Shown here one piece after another: positions 1-7,423 of a stretch of DNA of 15,195 bases. The translations under genes and the position numbers were made by a program. The DNA comes from Acidobacteriota bacterium (GTDB lineage: Bacteria; Acidobacteriota; Terriglobia; UBA7540): positions 1-15,195 of the forward strand of contig JAKASH010000018.1 in assembly GCA_021828225.1 (NCBI GenBank), read 5' to 3'. Positions within the stretch are counted from its first letter, which is position 1. Every line of letters starts with the position of its first letter. The notes beneath the pieces were generated by a model. The model did no database searches. It worked only from the letters and a program-made list of their open reading frames with translations, and was not told where the DNA came from.

Positions 1-514
1 CTCCAATCTTCGCTTCGGCCAGGCGGACCCCCTGGAGCGCAATCGCCCCCACCGCGACCGAGGAAGCCGATTCAAAATCGACTTCTGGAGGAATCCTTAC
101 ACAGAGGTTTTTGGGAACCCAGTTGAACTGTGCATGGCTGGCGTGGCCAACCCCGGCGCACGCCACACGCTCACCGGCAGAGAATTCCTCTACACCCTCT
201 CCAGCCTCCAGGACGATACCAGCTGAACTGTAGCCAAGAGCGATATCTGTATCAAGGCGAGCGCGCACGGTTGCTGCTGTGTCCGCAAGGCCATTAGACA
301 TCGCACGGCGGAAAACCTGTTGAACCAGGTCCGGCCGTTCGATGGCCTTGCCCAGCAACGTCTTCCTCCCAAGGCGCATAGCGGTTCGTTCAGTTCCGCT
401 GCTGATAAGTGACGCCACGTTCCGGACCAGAACACCGCCAGCAAGACATTGCGGCGGCGGGACATCCTTAACTTCCAATGTGTGTGAACTCATATCCTGA
501 AGTAATTGTTTCAT
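1..514 (-). CDS. MDR-family (zinc-type alcohol dehydrogenase-like) oxidoreductase, N-terminal part; 3' end outside window
   Basis: The reading frame opens at ATG 514-512 behind a good ribosome binding site (AGAGGGG, 4 bases upstream) and is still open at base 1, so 171 N-terminal residues are visible. It begins MKQLLQDMSS and reads as a GroES-like MDR N-terminal domain: GGVLVRNVASLISSGTER at about 26-43, then LGYSSAGIVLEAGEGVEEF near 93-111 and VPKNLCVRIPPEV near 133-145. The 'SLIS(A/S)GTER' form, with no Cys where classical alcohol dehydrogenases have a catalytic zinc ligand, is known from the large bi-domain oxidoreductases (MDR followed by Gfo/Idh/MocA) of polysaccharide clusters. Whether a Gfo/Idh half follows cannot be seen. 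It starts 20 bases after the WecA-like gene and is probably co-transcribed. I infer a role in sugar or nucleotide-sugar oxidation; the substrate is unknown. Confidence 0.8.
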   Translation of the reverse strand, partial: MKQLLQDMSSHTLEVKDVPPPQCLAGGVLVRNVASLISSGTERTAMRLGRKTLLGKAIERPDLVQQVFRRAMSNGLADTAATVRARLDTDIALGYSSAGIVLEAGEGVEEFSAGERVACAGVGHASHAQFNWVPKNLCVRIPPEVDFESASSVAVGAIALQGVRLAEAKIG

Positions 515-533
515 GCTTCCCCTCTACAGTTTG

Positions 534-2045
534 TCAGGAGGCCTCTCTCAAGCTGTAAGCTTGCTTGGTCCGTTTAGCCACGCGGCTCATTGCACTGGTT
601 GTATACTCATCTCCTAGCCTTCGTTCAAATGACGGGACCAGCGTGTCCAAAATGGACGAAAACTGAAAGAGCATTCGGTCTTTTGTGAGATCTCGCCGAA
701 GCTGTAATATCCCGATCGTCAAATTGCCGGAATGTAACGGGATTGAAACACTCCATGAATGATCGGGAGGGTTGACTCCAGTGCGCCGCCACGCAGGCAA
801 AGCAGGGACCGAGGTTCCTGGCCACGCTGCAAGGTGGCAACGGGCCCCATCAAAATCCAAGGTGAATAAGGTGCTGATTAACGCTTCCCATGCTTTGTCC
901 ACACCAGATGCTCTCTCCAAATTTCGTGAAGCCTTCCGGATCAGAATCTGATTGGCGATCACCTGTCGTTGAGACCGGAGGGCCCGCATCAGGTACATCC
1001 TGAACTCAGTAAGCTCTTCGTATTCCACTCGTCTAGTCAGAAACCAGACTATAACGCCTCCAAGGACAACAACCAGCACAAGGATACTTTGGGTATATTC
1101 AACAATGAGTAGCGAACCGATTGAGAATACCGCCGCCAGGCCGTAAAGCGTCATCAACACAGGCTGAGGCGATGAGCATGCCTCAAGCAACTTGTGGTGA
1201 ATATGGGCGCAATCAGGCATGAACACGGGACGTCCACTTAGGAAGCGCCTTACTATCGCCAAGGAAGTATCGAGCAAAGGAACTCCGAAGGCAAGGTACG
1301 GAACAGCAAGAGCTAGCAGCGTGGAACTCTTTGCTGAAGTATAAACCGCCAAGGAGCCAAGTAAAAATCCCAGAAACAGACTTCCGGTGTCCCCCAGGAA
1401 GATCTTTGCAGGAGACGAATTAAAGCGAAGGAACCCCAGAAGAGCACCGGCAACTGAGATAGTGATAAAAGATACCAGGGAGTTGCCTTGAATAAACGCA
1501 ATGATAAATATCGCAAGAGTAACAATAAAAGCGATCCCGGCTGCCAGCCCGTCCAGCCCGTCAATTAAGTTAAGCGCATTGGTAACAGCGAGCATCCAGA
1601 ATGTGGTGAGAACAAAGCTAAGGCCCAGGCTGTGAATCGGGTAGCCTAAGACCGGCAAAGCGACGATGCGAATCCCGGCCCACCACGCGATCCCCGCCGC
1701 CATGAATTCGATCAGGAGTTTCTGCCATGGAGCAGCCCCGACGATGTCATCATAAACTCCCAACAGAAGCACTAGTGTTGCCGGAAACAAGAGACTGAGC
1801 AGCGCGTCCCGGCGGGGGAGAACCTGCCCATACGCTGCCGGCAGCACAAACGCGAGCAAAATCCCGGCCCCAAGCAGAGCTAGAAAAATGCTCAAACCAC
1901 CCAGCCGGGGGATTTCTTCTTTCTGACGACCCGAGTGTGAATCACCGTAAATGCGAAACCGGTGCGCCACACGGATCACGCCGGGCACAGTCAACCATGT
2001 CAAAGAAACTCCGAAAATAAAGAATACGATGCAGGCCCGTAACAT
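534..2045 (-). CDS. Undecaprenyl-phosphate sugar-1-phosphate transferase, WecA/MraY family, with C-terminal soluble extension
   Basis: This 503-residue integral membrane protein should transfer a sugar-1-phosphate (GlcNAc-1-P or similar) from a UDP-sugar to undecaprenyl phosphate, the first step of repeat-unit assembly. Residues 1-338 are strongly hydrophobic with about ten or eleven membrane spans and carry the family motifs: IPRLGG at 45-50, the Mg-binding YDD at 98-100, NALNLIDGLDGLA at 156-168, FLGDTGSL at 216-223 and the HIHH loop at 281-284. All key acidic and His residues are present, so the catalytic core looks intact. WecA-type enzymes usually end near residue 340-370. Here about 160 further residues follow, beginning with a charged helix (RRVEYEELTEFRMYLMRALR) and then a mixed alpha/beta region that could be GAF-like. 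ATG 2045 lies 2 bases after the stop of the preceding GT4. The first sugar cannot be told from sequence. Confidence 0.92.
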   Translation of the reverse strand: MLRACIVFFIFGVSLTWLTVPGVIRVAHRFRIYGDSHSGRQKEEIPRLGGLSIFLALLGAGILLAFVLPAAYGQVLPRRDALLSLLFPATLVLLLGVYDDIVGAAPWQKLLIEFMAAGIAWWAGIRIVALPVLGYPIHSLGLSFVLTTFWMLAVTNALNLIDGLDGLAAGIAFIVTLAIFIIAFIQGNSLVSFITISVAGALLGFLRFNSSPAKIFLGDTGSLFLGFLLGSLAVYTSAKSSTLLALAVPYLAFGVPLLDTSLAIVRRFLSGRPVFMPDCAHIHHKLLEACSSPQPVLMTLYGLAAVFSIGSLLIVEYTQSILVLVVVLGGVIVWFLTRRVEYEELTEFRMYLMRALRSQRQVIANQILIRKASRNLERASGVDKAWEALISTLFTLDFDGARCHLAAWPGTSVPALPAWRRTGVNPPDHSWSVSIPLHSGNLTIGILQLRRDLTKDRMLFQFSSILDTLVPSFERRLGDEYTTSAMSRVAKRTKQAYSLREAS

Positions 2046-2047
2046 TT

Positions 2048-3391
2048 TCAGGATCTCTTGGGATGCAGTGCCTTGGAATCAGTTTTCGAACTGGTCTTGA
2101 AAGCCGGACTAAATGTCTGCCGCCGGTAAGCTGACGGAAGGCGAGTGAGTTCTTCGAGCAGGGCAAGGTAGACAGATGCCTGCTGCTGACGGGAATACCT
2201 GTCAAGCACCGCAGACCGTCCTCTCAGGCCCATCTGTTGGCAAAGATGCCGATTTTGATGGAGTAGCGCCACGCCATCCGCTAAAGCTGCTTGGTCCTCC
2301 GGCAGAACTGGAATACCGGCCCGGGATTCGAGCAGGATCTGTTTGGCTTCGCCCTCAACGCCAAGAATGACGGGCTTGCCCGCCGCCATAGCCTCGAACA
2401 TCTTGGAGGGGATTGCTGTCTTGAATACCTCCCGCTTTCGCAGCGGCGCCAGGCAAACGTCGGCGGCAGAGAGGTATGCTGGAATGGCATCACGCGGCTG
2501 CTTCCTGAGGAAAAGAACGTTAGAAAGACACAGTTCTTCTTTCTTCTTAAGGAGTTGCTCTCGTTCCGCCCCTTCTCCAATAATCAGGAAAACAATCTCC
2601 GGTCGGGCTTTTAGTCGGTCGGCAGCCAGTAAGATCGTCTCCAGCCCTTGGGCCATACCTAGTGTGCCGAGATACATTGCAATAAACTTTCGACCCAGCC
2701 CAAGTTCTTTCCGCACCCGTTCCCGCGTGGCACGGGCAGTGTCGGATCCAGGTTCAAAACAGAAGTCGGGCGAGACGCCGTTGCGTATGACAGCGGTCTT
2801 TTCCGGCGGAACTCCAATACCAATGAGCTGCTGTCGCTTGGCCTCGCCATCAAGAACGATCCGATCTGCATGCCGGTACAGAAAATTGGCCACTTGCTCC
2901 AGGCTCCGGTAGAGGGTTGATCGCTGATCGGTTGCGCCCACGGCAACAATCGACTGGGGCCATAAGTCCCGCACTTCAAAGACAAAAGGAAGACCCCGGC
3001 TCCGCGCCACAAGGTAACCGGCTACCCCCACCAGGAGCTGCGGCGAAGTCCCTATCACAACCCCCTGCCACTGGGCAACGAACGGTCCCGTCAGGGTTGC
3101 CGATAAAGCAAAGGACGAATAATTGGCCGCGCGCCCCCACATGCCCTGGTTTGCCGCTGGCAGGAGCCAGGTTCGCGAGACTTGTACGCCCCCGTGGTCT
3201 TCACGGACAAACCCACGCCGCCATTTCTCTCGGTAATCCGGATGAAGCACCCCTTCAGGGTGATTGGGGAATCCGGTTAGGACTCTCACATTGTGCCCTG
3301 CGCGCGCCCATGCCTGCGTGAATTCATTCACGCGGATAGCCGGAGCACAGACTTCCGGCGGGAAGTATTGTGAAACGTAGAGGATGTTCAA
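2048..3391 (-). CDS. GT4 glycosyltransferase, WbuB-like
   Basis: This is a 447-residue GT-B retaining glycosyltransferase, cytoplasmic or membrane-associated, that adds one sugar to the growing lipid-linked repeat unit. The N-terminus NILYVSQYFPPEV and LTGFPNHPEGVL (38-49) are typical of the WbuB-like subgroup (known WbuB proteins act in O-antigen synthesis). EVRDLWPQS sits at 139-147. The C-terminal donor domain has LGTLGMAQGLETIL (241-254), IIGEGAER (270-277) and IPSKMFEAMAAGKPVIL (327-343), where E333 belongs to the nucleotide-sugar-binding motif. The conserved start forces a TTG initiation codon at 3391-3389, with the heparinase-like stop only 9 bases upstream and no clear Shine-Dalgarno, which suggests translational coupling. 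The last 25 or so residues are charged and poorly conserved-looking. Acceptor and donor are not predictable. Confidence 0.9.
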   Translation of the reverse strand: MNILYVSQYFPPEVCAPAIRVNEFTQAWARAGHNVRVLTGFPNHPEGVLHPDYREKWRRGFVREDHGGVQVSRTWLLPAANQGMWGRAANYSSFALSATLTGPFVAQWQGVVIGTSPQLLVGVAGYLVARSRGLPFVFEVRDLWPQSIVAVGATDQRSTLYRSLEQVANFLYRHADRIVLDGEAKRQQLIGIGVPPEKTAVIRNGVSPDFCFEPGSDTARATRERVRKELGLGRKFIAMYLGTLGMAQGLETILLAADRLKARPEIVFLIIGEGAEREQLLKKKEELCLSNVLFLRKQPRDAIPAYLSAADVCLAPLRKREVFKTAIPSKMFEAMAAGKPVILGVEGEAKQILLESRAGIPVLPEDQAALADGVALLHQNRHLCQQMGLRGRSAVLDRYSRQQQASVYLALLEELTRLPSAYRRQTFSPAFKTSSKTDSKALHPKRS

Positions 3392-3400
3392 GTGTTTGAA

Positions 3401-5320
3401 CTAAATAAGGGGAATATTTAGATTATCAATCTTGATTGACTTGCCGTCGGCCTCAAGCAAGACATTCGGAATGCTTCGGTCGACAGGCACAAAGGCGTAG
3501 ATCGTGTGTGCAGGCAAAAGGCCTGCCCAACTCCAGTCGATCACCAACTGCCTTTCCCGCCTGCCGAACTCGGGGGAATACCAGGCGCCCTTCAGTGCCA
3601 GAGTCCCTGTGTTCGAGGCGAGGAAAAAATAGCGATGGCCTGCGGAATGTATGACAAACCGCTTCCGCAATTCACCGAATGAAAGATTGTTGGGGTCCCT
3701 GGAGGCTTCAACCTCAACGTCAGGATGAAAATGAACAAACGATTCGATGTGGTGCGATCTGTTTCCCTGTAGACAGTCGACGACAACCCAACAGTTTCCT
3801 GGGCACGAGATGATTTCGCGAGCGTGAACAATACCCAGGCGCTGATACGCCTGGTGTGATCCCCTCACAAACCGGAATCCATTAATCTGTCCGCTCTCAA
3901 TTGAACTGACTTTCGGGCGACGGCCGACGCGGAAGCTGGCCCAGATCTCAGCCTGCTCCTCACCATCAATGCGCAATGTGTTGTGGGCCGCCGTTGAGCG
4001 CTCGTAGTGCCGCTCAAGGCAGATTTCGTACGTGCTGACACCTGTGTCGACCACCACCCGCCGGCTGTTGAGTGAAAGCTCATAGCTTAGCACATCGCAG
4101 TGCGCGTGGCCGGGCTGGTAATCAGGGCCAACCGGCCCGCAATCGAAAACAAGACAGCTTTTCGTACTGGGCTCGCGAATCGTGGCATAGCCTGTGTCCC
4201 GAAGAACCCTCAACTCCTCTTCCGGCCCAGCGGGGGCTGCCCGCTGCCTTCCCGTACGCTCAAGCAGTTCCCAAGGTTCTGGTGCGACCTCGAAAGCAGA
4301 ATCATTGAATAGCGCAATTTCTCCATCCGGGTGCAACATCGCCGCCAGGAAGTCCGACATTCGGGTGATGCTCTCTGAAAGCATTGATCCGCACGCGAGC
4401 AGTCGCCCGCTGGCCGAGGCAATTGTTTGCAAATCGAGAAGATCGTCGAGGACCTCGGCATGGTACATCGGAGAACGTTCAAAGTGTCCGCCATCCCTCA
4501 GAATCTGTTCGCCGAGCTGCTCTTCCAGCAGGGTTGCGCCCCGGGCCCACCAGCGCTTGCTGTCACACGTCTCAAGGAGCGCCCCTGCAAACATCAGGGC
4601 TTTGATGTTCTTCAGCAGGTGGTTGGCCCTTAAGTGAAATTCCAATGTTCTTTCCAGCGCGAGCGCTTGGCATCGCAGGCTGGAGAGGATTTCGACCACA
4701 GCCGTCTTCTGCCCGATTGCCTCCAGGAGCGAAGCATTCCGCAAGAGAAACTTCAACCAGTTGACGACCCGGCGGGAAAGCGGATAAGGTTCCCACCCAG
4801 CCTCAAGGCCGGTGGAATTCTGTGCGCACCAGTCGGCCATGATCTTGAGCGCCTTGCGCAGAACTGGCCTGTCCTCGGGCCGGCTTAAATCGAGATTCAC
4901 AAAATCACAGTAATTGAGGTGGTAAACCCAGAGGCGCGGGAAAGCCCTTGATGACCACGGGATTCTCTTCGCATCACTGCTCATCATGTTGAGCAATTCG
5001 AACTCGCCACTTTCTATCATCCAGCGAGCCTTGGCTGGTTTCCATTCGGGAAACGTTGGGGGCTCGGGAAGATTTACCAGCCGAGTGGGATCCAGTGCGG
5101 GGTGCAGGTCCGGACGGGAAGGACGTCGCAATCGTTGCCTTCCCAACCAGAGGGTTTGAGACCATCGCAAGTGCCGAGCAGTTCGCCAGTACGTTCCCAG
5201 TGACGGTGTTGTCAACTCAGCTGCAAATTCGGGATGGCGAGCCCCCCTCCGGTCTGGTAGGGTACTTGGTTTGATATCTGGTTGGTGGCGATTGCAGCTT
5301 TCCAGGGGAAACAAGGTCAA
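3401..5320 (-). CDS. Heparinase II/III-family protein (polysaccharide lyase-like) of an EPS cluster
   Basis: This 639-residue protein has the two-part build of the heparinase II/III and alginate-lyase family. The helical toroid spans about 40-350, with LWVYHLNYCDF at 130-140, GWEPYPLSRRVVNWLKF at 175-191, the NHLLKN motif at 233-238 and GGHFERSPMYH at 277-287. The beta-sandwich follows, with GHAHCD at 404-409 and RSTAAHNTLRIDGEEQAEIW at 441-460. The Asn, Tyr and His residues of these motifs correspond to those used in beta-elimination by the family. Such proteins often sit beside oxidoreductases in EPS clusters, where they may trim or edit uronic-acid-containing polymer. The N-terminus has no signal peptide, although the substrate would be expected outside the cytoplasm. 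The frame opens only from TTG 5320 (an in-frame TAG lies 30 bases further up). Similarity to the family seems to begin near residue 42, so a later start, for example TTG at residue 36, is possible. Confidence 0.88.
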   Translation of the reverse strand: MTLFPLESCNRHQPDIKPSTLPDRRGARHPEFAAELTTPSLGTYWRTARHLRWSQTLWLGRQRLRRPSRPDLHPALDPTRLVNLPEPPTFPEWKPAKARWMIESGEFELLNMMSSDAKRIPWSSRAFPRLWVYHLNYCDFVNLDLSRPEDRPVLRKALKIMADWCAQNSTGLEAGWEPYPLSRRVVNWLKFLLRNASLLEAIGQKTAVVEILSSLRCQALALERTLEFHLRANHLLKNIKALMFAGALLETCDSKRWWARGATLLEEQLGEQILRDGGHFERSPMYHAEVLDDLLDLQTIASASGRLLACGSMLSESITRMSDFLAAMLHPDGEIALFNDSAFEVAPEPWELLERTGRQRAAPAGPEEELRVLRDTGYATIREPSTKSCLVFDCGPVGPDYQPGHAHCDVLSYELSLNSRRVVVDTGVSTYEICLERHYERSTAAHNTLRIDGEEQAEIWASFRVGRRPKVSSIESGQINGFRFVRGSHQAYQRLGIVHAREIISCPGNCWVVVDCLQGNRSHHIESFVHFHPDVEVEASRDPNNLSFGELRKRFVIHSAGHRYFFLASNTGTLALKGAWYSPEFGRRERQLVIDWSWAGLLPAHTIYAFVPVDRSIPNVLLEADGKSIKIDNLNIPLI

Positions 5321-5400
5321 CTCACTCGCGCTGGCTTTAACAGATCTGAACTAGAAGAGACGCGAAGAAGTTCTAAAGATAAGGGATTAGCCTAGCGGGG

Positions 5401-7113
5401 TTAATATTCACTCTTGCTCGGCAGGACTGATTTTGGGGCTGGTCGAAAGCCATCTACAAAGAAATCGCGCACCTGCCTGATCTTTTCTGACCGCAGGTGC
5501 ATTTCTCTGATAATCAACATAAGCGCGGATGAGCGCCACAGATCATCAACCCCGAAGGGCTGGTGCTCGTTGTTCACAAAACGGCGCAGCGCATCTAGAT
5601 ACATCTCGCGGTGCCCGCGATTTCTTCGTCCTTGGTGTCTATACGTGGTCTTACCGCTCTTCTGGATGCGTGTCTCGCGGAAGTCATTAATCCAGCCGGT
5701 AATCTCTCCGCACCGTAAATCTATATACTCAGTCATACCAAGGGTTGTATCACCTCGCGTGCTGAGAATCAGATTCAACGCAGAATCGTCAGAGAACTTG
5801 ATCGATACGGACGCATTCTCGTCGCAATCCTCTGACGCTGGAAAATAGGTGACCTCTTCGGGCACGCAGCCCCGGATCAAATAGCACCCAAGGTCAATCC
5901 AGTGGCATAAGTTGGATATGATCCTGCCGCCTTCTATCTGCCAGTTATACCAGTGCCAACCTGGTAGCTTAGCCTCCTGAACAATGCAGGTTATGGTGAT
6001 GGGCTCCGTTCGCTCCTCGACGGCTTTCCGCAGCTCCCCGGCGTCAACAGCATATCGCCGATTGTAGCCTACCACCCACCGGTCCGGGTACTTTGTCACG
6101 CATTCGCACAGCGAGTCCAGTTGGTCGAATGAAACGACAGGGGGTTTCTCAATGAAAACTTTCTTTCCGGACATCAGCAAGGACTGCGCCAGTTCAGCGT
6201 GGGTATGGTGAAAGCTGCAGATACAAGCGATCGATGCCTGGGGATCTCTCGATGCTTCGGTAATATCCGTTGCGGCGTGTTGGAATCCGTACTCCTCCTT
6301 GCATCGCTGCGCGATCAGGGGGTCAAGGTCGACGGCGTACTTGAGCTGCAATCCTGACTCTCTTATCATCGGAACGACGATAACCCGGGCGTAGTTGCCG
6401 TTTCCAACGAGAATCGCACCGGCTTTGCCGTTCTTGGCGCTTTCCTTGTGCTTATTGACTGGCCGGGATTGCTGGCTGCAGCAGTTAAACTGGTTGAAAG
6501 CACTGCGCCACTGGTCGAGGTATCCCCGGTGCATACGCGATGCTGCCTTATTCACAGTATCTTGATTCAGCCAGATGGGAATATCCGAAGCAATTTCGGC
6601 ATGGGGAGGCAAACCTGCAACCAGTTCGTAGTAATCTTGCAGCTGACTAGCCGTAGTGTGGGCGAGCGTTTGCATTGCACTGGTACAGTAGGGCAAGAAA
6701 ACTCCCAGCCAAGGCCGCAAGTCCTCCTCGAGATTGCAAGGCACTTCAAACGTCAGTTCAGGACGAACTAGAACCAGATCGGTGTATGGAGTATCGAAAG
6801 TTGCCAGTGCCCACACTGGCCTGTCGTTATCGGTTCGTCTGCCATAAACACTGACGACCCAACGCTTCCCCAGCAGTTCTCTATCAAGATGCCTGGATTT
6901 CACTTTACGTAGTGCTTGTCTGATACCCTCGGCTTTGACGTACTTCAGGATCTTGAAAATAGCTTCGCGTTTAGTCAGGTTGTTATAGCCAAATGCCGCA
7001 CGCGAACCCACTGGAAATAGCGGGACCGTAGACTGCACTCGAATGCAAACCAGTCCCCCAGTCGGCTTCACGTCAGGTATCTCCAGCCAGGCCTGACCAT
7101 TAAAACATCTCAT
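5401..7113 (-). CDS. Gfo/Idh/MocA-family oxidoreductase with an N-terminal degenerate MDR-like region
   Basis: Residues 231-570 form a Gfo/Idh/MocA dehydrogenase: the dinucleotide-binding AILVGNGNYARVIVVPMI at 233-250, a Rossmann core with VDLD at 261-264, the EKPP motif at 322-325 (catalytic-type Lys323) and GGRIISNLCHWIDLGCYL at 395-412 (His404 and Asp407). These enzymes oxidise or reduce sugars or nucleotide sugars with NAD(P). Residues 1-225 are not a standard part of the family. They resemble, weakly, the GroES-like half of MDR dehydrogenases (PTGGLVCIRVQSTVP, then a charged helix, then VPCNLEEDLRPWLGVFLPYCTSAMQTL). The arrangement therefore mimics the bi-domain oxidoreductases of EPS clusters with a shortened first half. 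ATG 7113 follows GAGG by 8 bases, and an in-frame TAG lies 18 bases upstream, so the start is firm. The heparinase-like gene follows after 80 bases. Substrate unknown. Confidence 0.85.
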   Translation of the reverse strand: MRCFNGQAWLEIPDVKPTGGLVCIRVQSTVPLFPVGSRAAFGYNNLTKREAIFKILKYVKAEGIRQALRKVKSRHLDRELLGKRWVVSVYGRRTDNDRPVWALATFDTPYTDLVLVRPELTFEVPCNLEEDLRPWLGVFLPYCTSAMQTLAHTTASQLQDYYELVAGLPPHAEIASDIPIWLNQDTVNKAASRMHRGYLDQWRSAFNQFNCCSQQSRPVNKHKESAKNGKAGAILVGNGNYARVIVVPMIRESGLQLKYAVDLDPLIAQRCKEEYGFQHAATDITEASRDPQASIACICSFHHTHAELAQSLLMSGKKVFIEKPPVVSFDQLDSLCECVTKYPDRWVVGYNRRYAVDAGELRKAVEERTEPITITCIVQEAKLPGWHWYNWQIEGGRIISNLCHWIDLGCYLIRGCVPEEVTYFPASEDCDENASVSIKFSDDSALNLILSTRGDTTLGMTEYIDLRCGEITGWINDFRETRIQKSGKTTYRHQGRRNRGHREMYLDALRRFVNNEHQPFGVDDLWRSSALMLIIREMHLRSEKIRQVRDFFVDGFRPAPKSVLPSKSEY

Positions 7114-7423
7114 GTCAATGACCTCGCGCTACGCCACAGACTGTATGAGACTAGCCCTTGACCCTGAGCCGGGTTTTGAACCCTGCCATTAGCCTTTCGG
7201 ATCATTTAAGCAGTCACCGAATATGCGTAAGGCTTTCTGGTGCTGTATCAGAAAGATCAAAAGGCGTGGTTCGGGTCGCGTCACCACTACAAGTTTCCCC
7301 CGAATTTCGATCCCCGAAAATACCTGAAAACCGGCAAATTGCCTTCAGGATCCTTCCGCGACAATTACACTCGCAGGAAACCGGCCCCGATTGCACTCGG
7401 GATGGAAAACTCCTAAGCCACTG
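7114..7423. other. 310-base gene-free gap inside the operon
   Basis: This is the largest gap between genes in the window, lying between the GT-C protein stop and the oxidoreductase start. I see no convincing coding sequence. It holds several short inverted repeats: CCCGA/TCGGG with a 6-base loop at 7386-7401, about 20 bases past the stop; CTTTCTG/CAGAAAG with a 9-base loop at 7233-7255; and GGGTT/AACCC with a 3-base loop at 7171-7183. There is also a direct repeat CCCCGAA at 7298-7304 and 7312-7318. None is followed by a clear T-run, so a strong intrinsic terminator is not supported. The gap may hold a promoter for the oxidoreductase and downstream genes, or be the residue of a lost gene; I cannot decide which. 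Confidence 0.4.

Noticed and set aside
2343..2912. 189-codon open frame on the plus strand
   Set aside because: Antisense to the WbuB-like GT4; Ser/Arg-rich and low in information, as expected for a shadow of a G+C-rich gene.
7165..7190. tRNA T-arm-like motif on the minus strand (GGGTTCAAAACCC)
   Set aside because: The stem is only three to five pairs, and I could not find matching acceptor, D or anticodon arms in the surrounding sequence, so it is not a tRNA or a clear attachment-site remnant.
7386..7401. Intrinsic terminator after the GT-C gene
   Set aside because: The stem is 5 pairs with a 6-base loop and lacks a following T-run on the minus strand; it is too weak to call.
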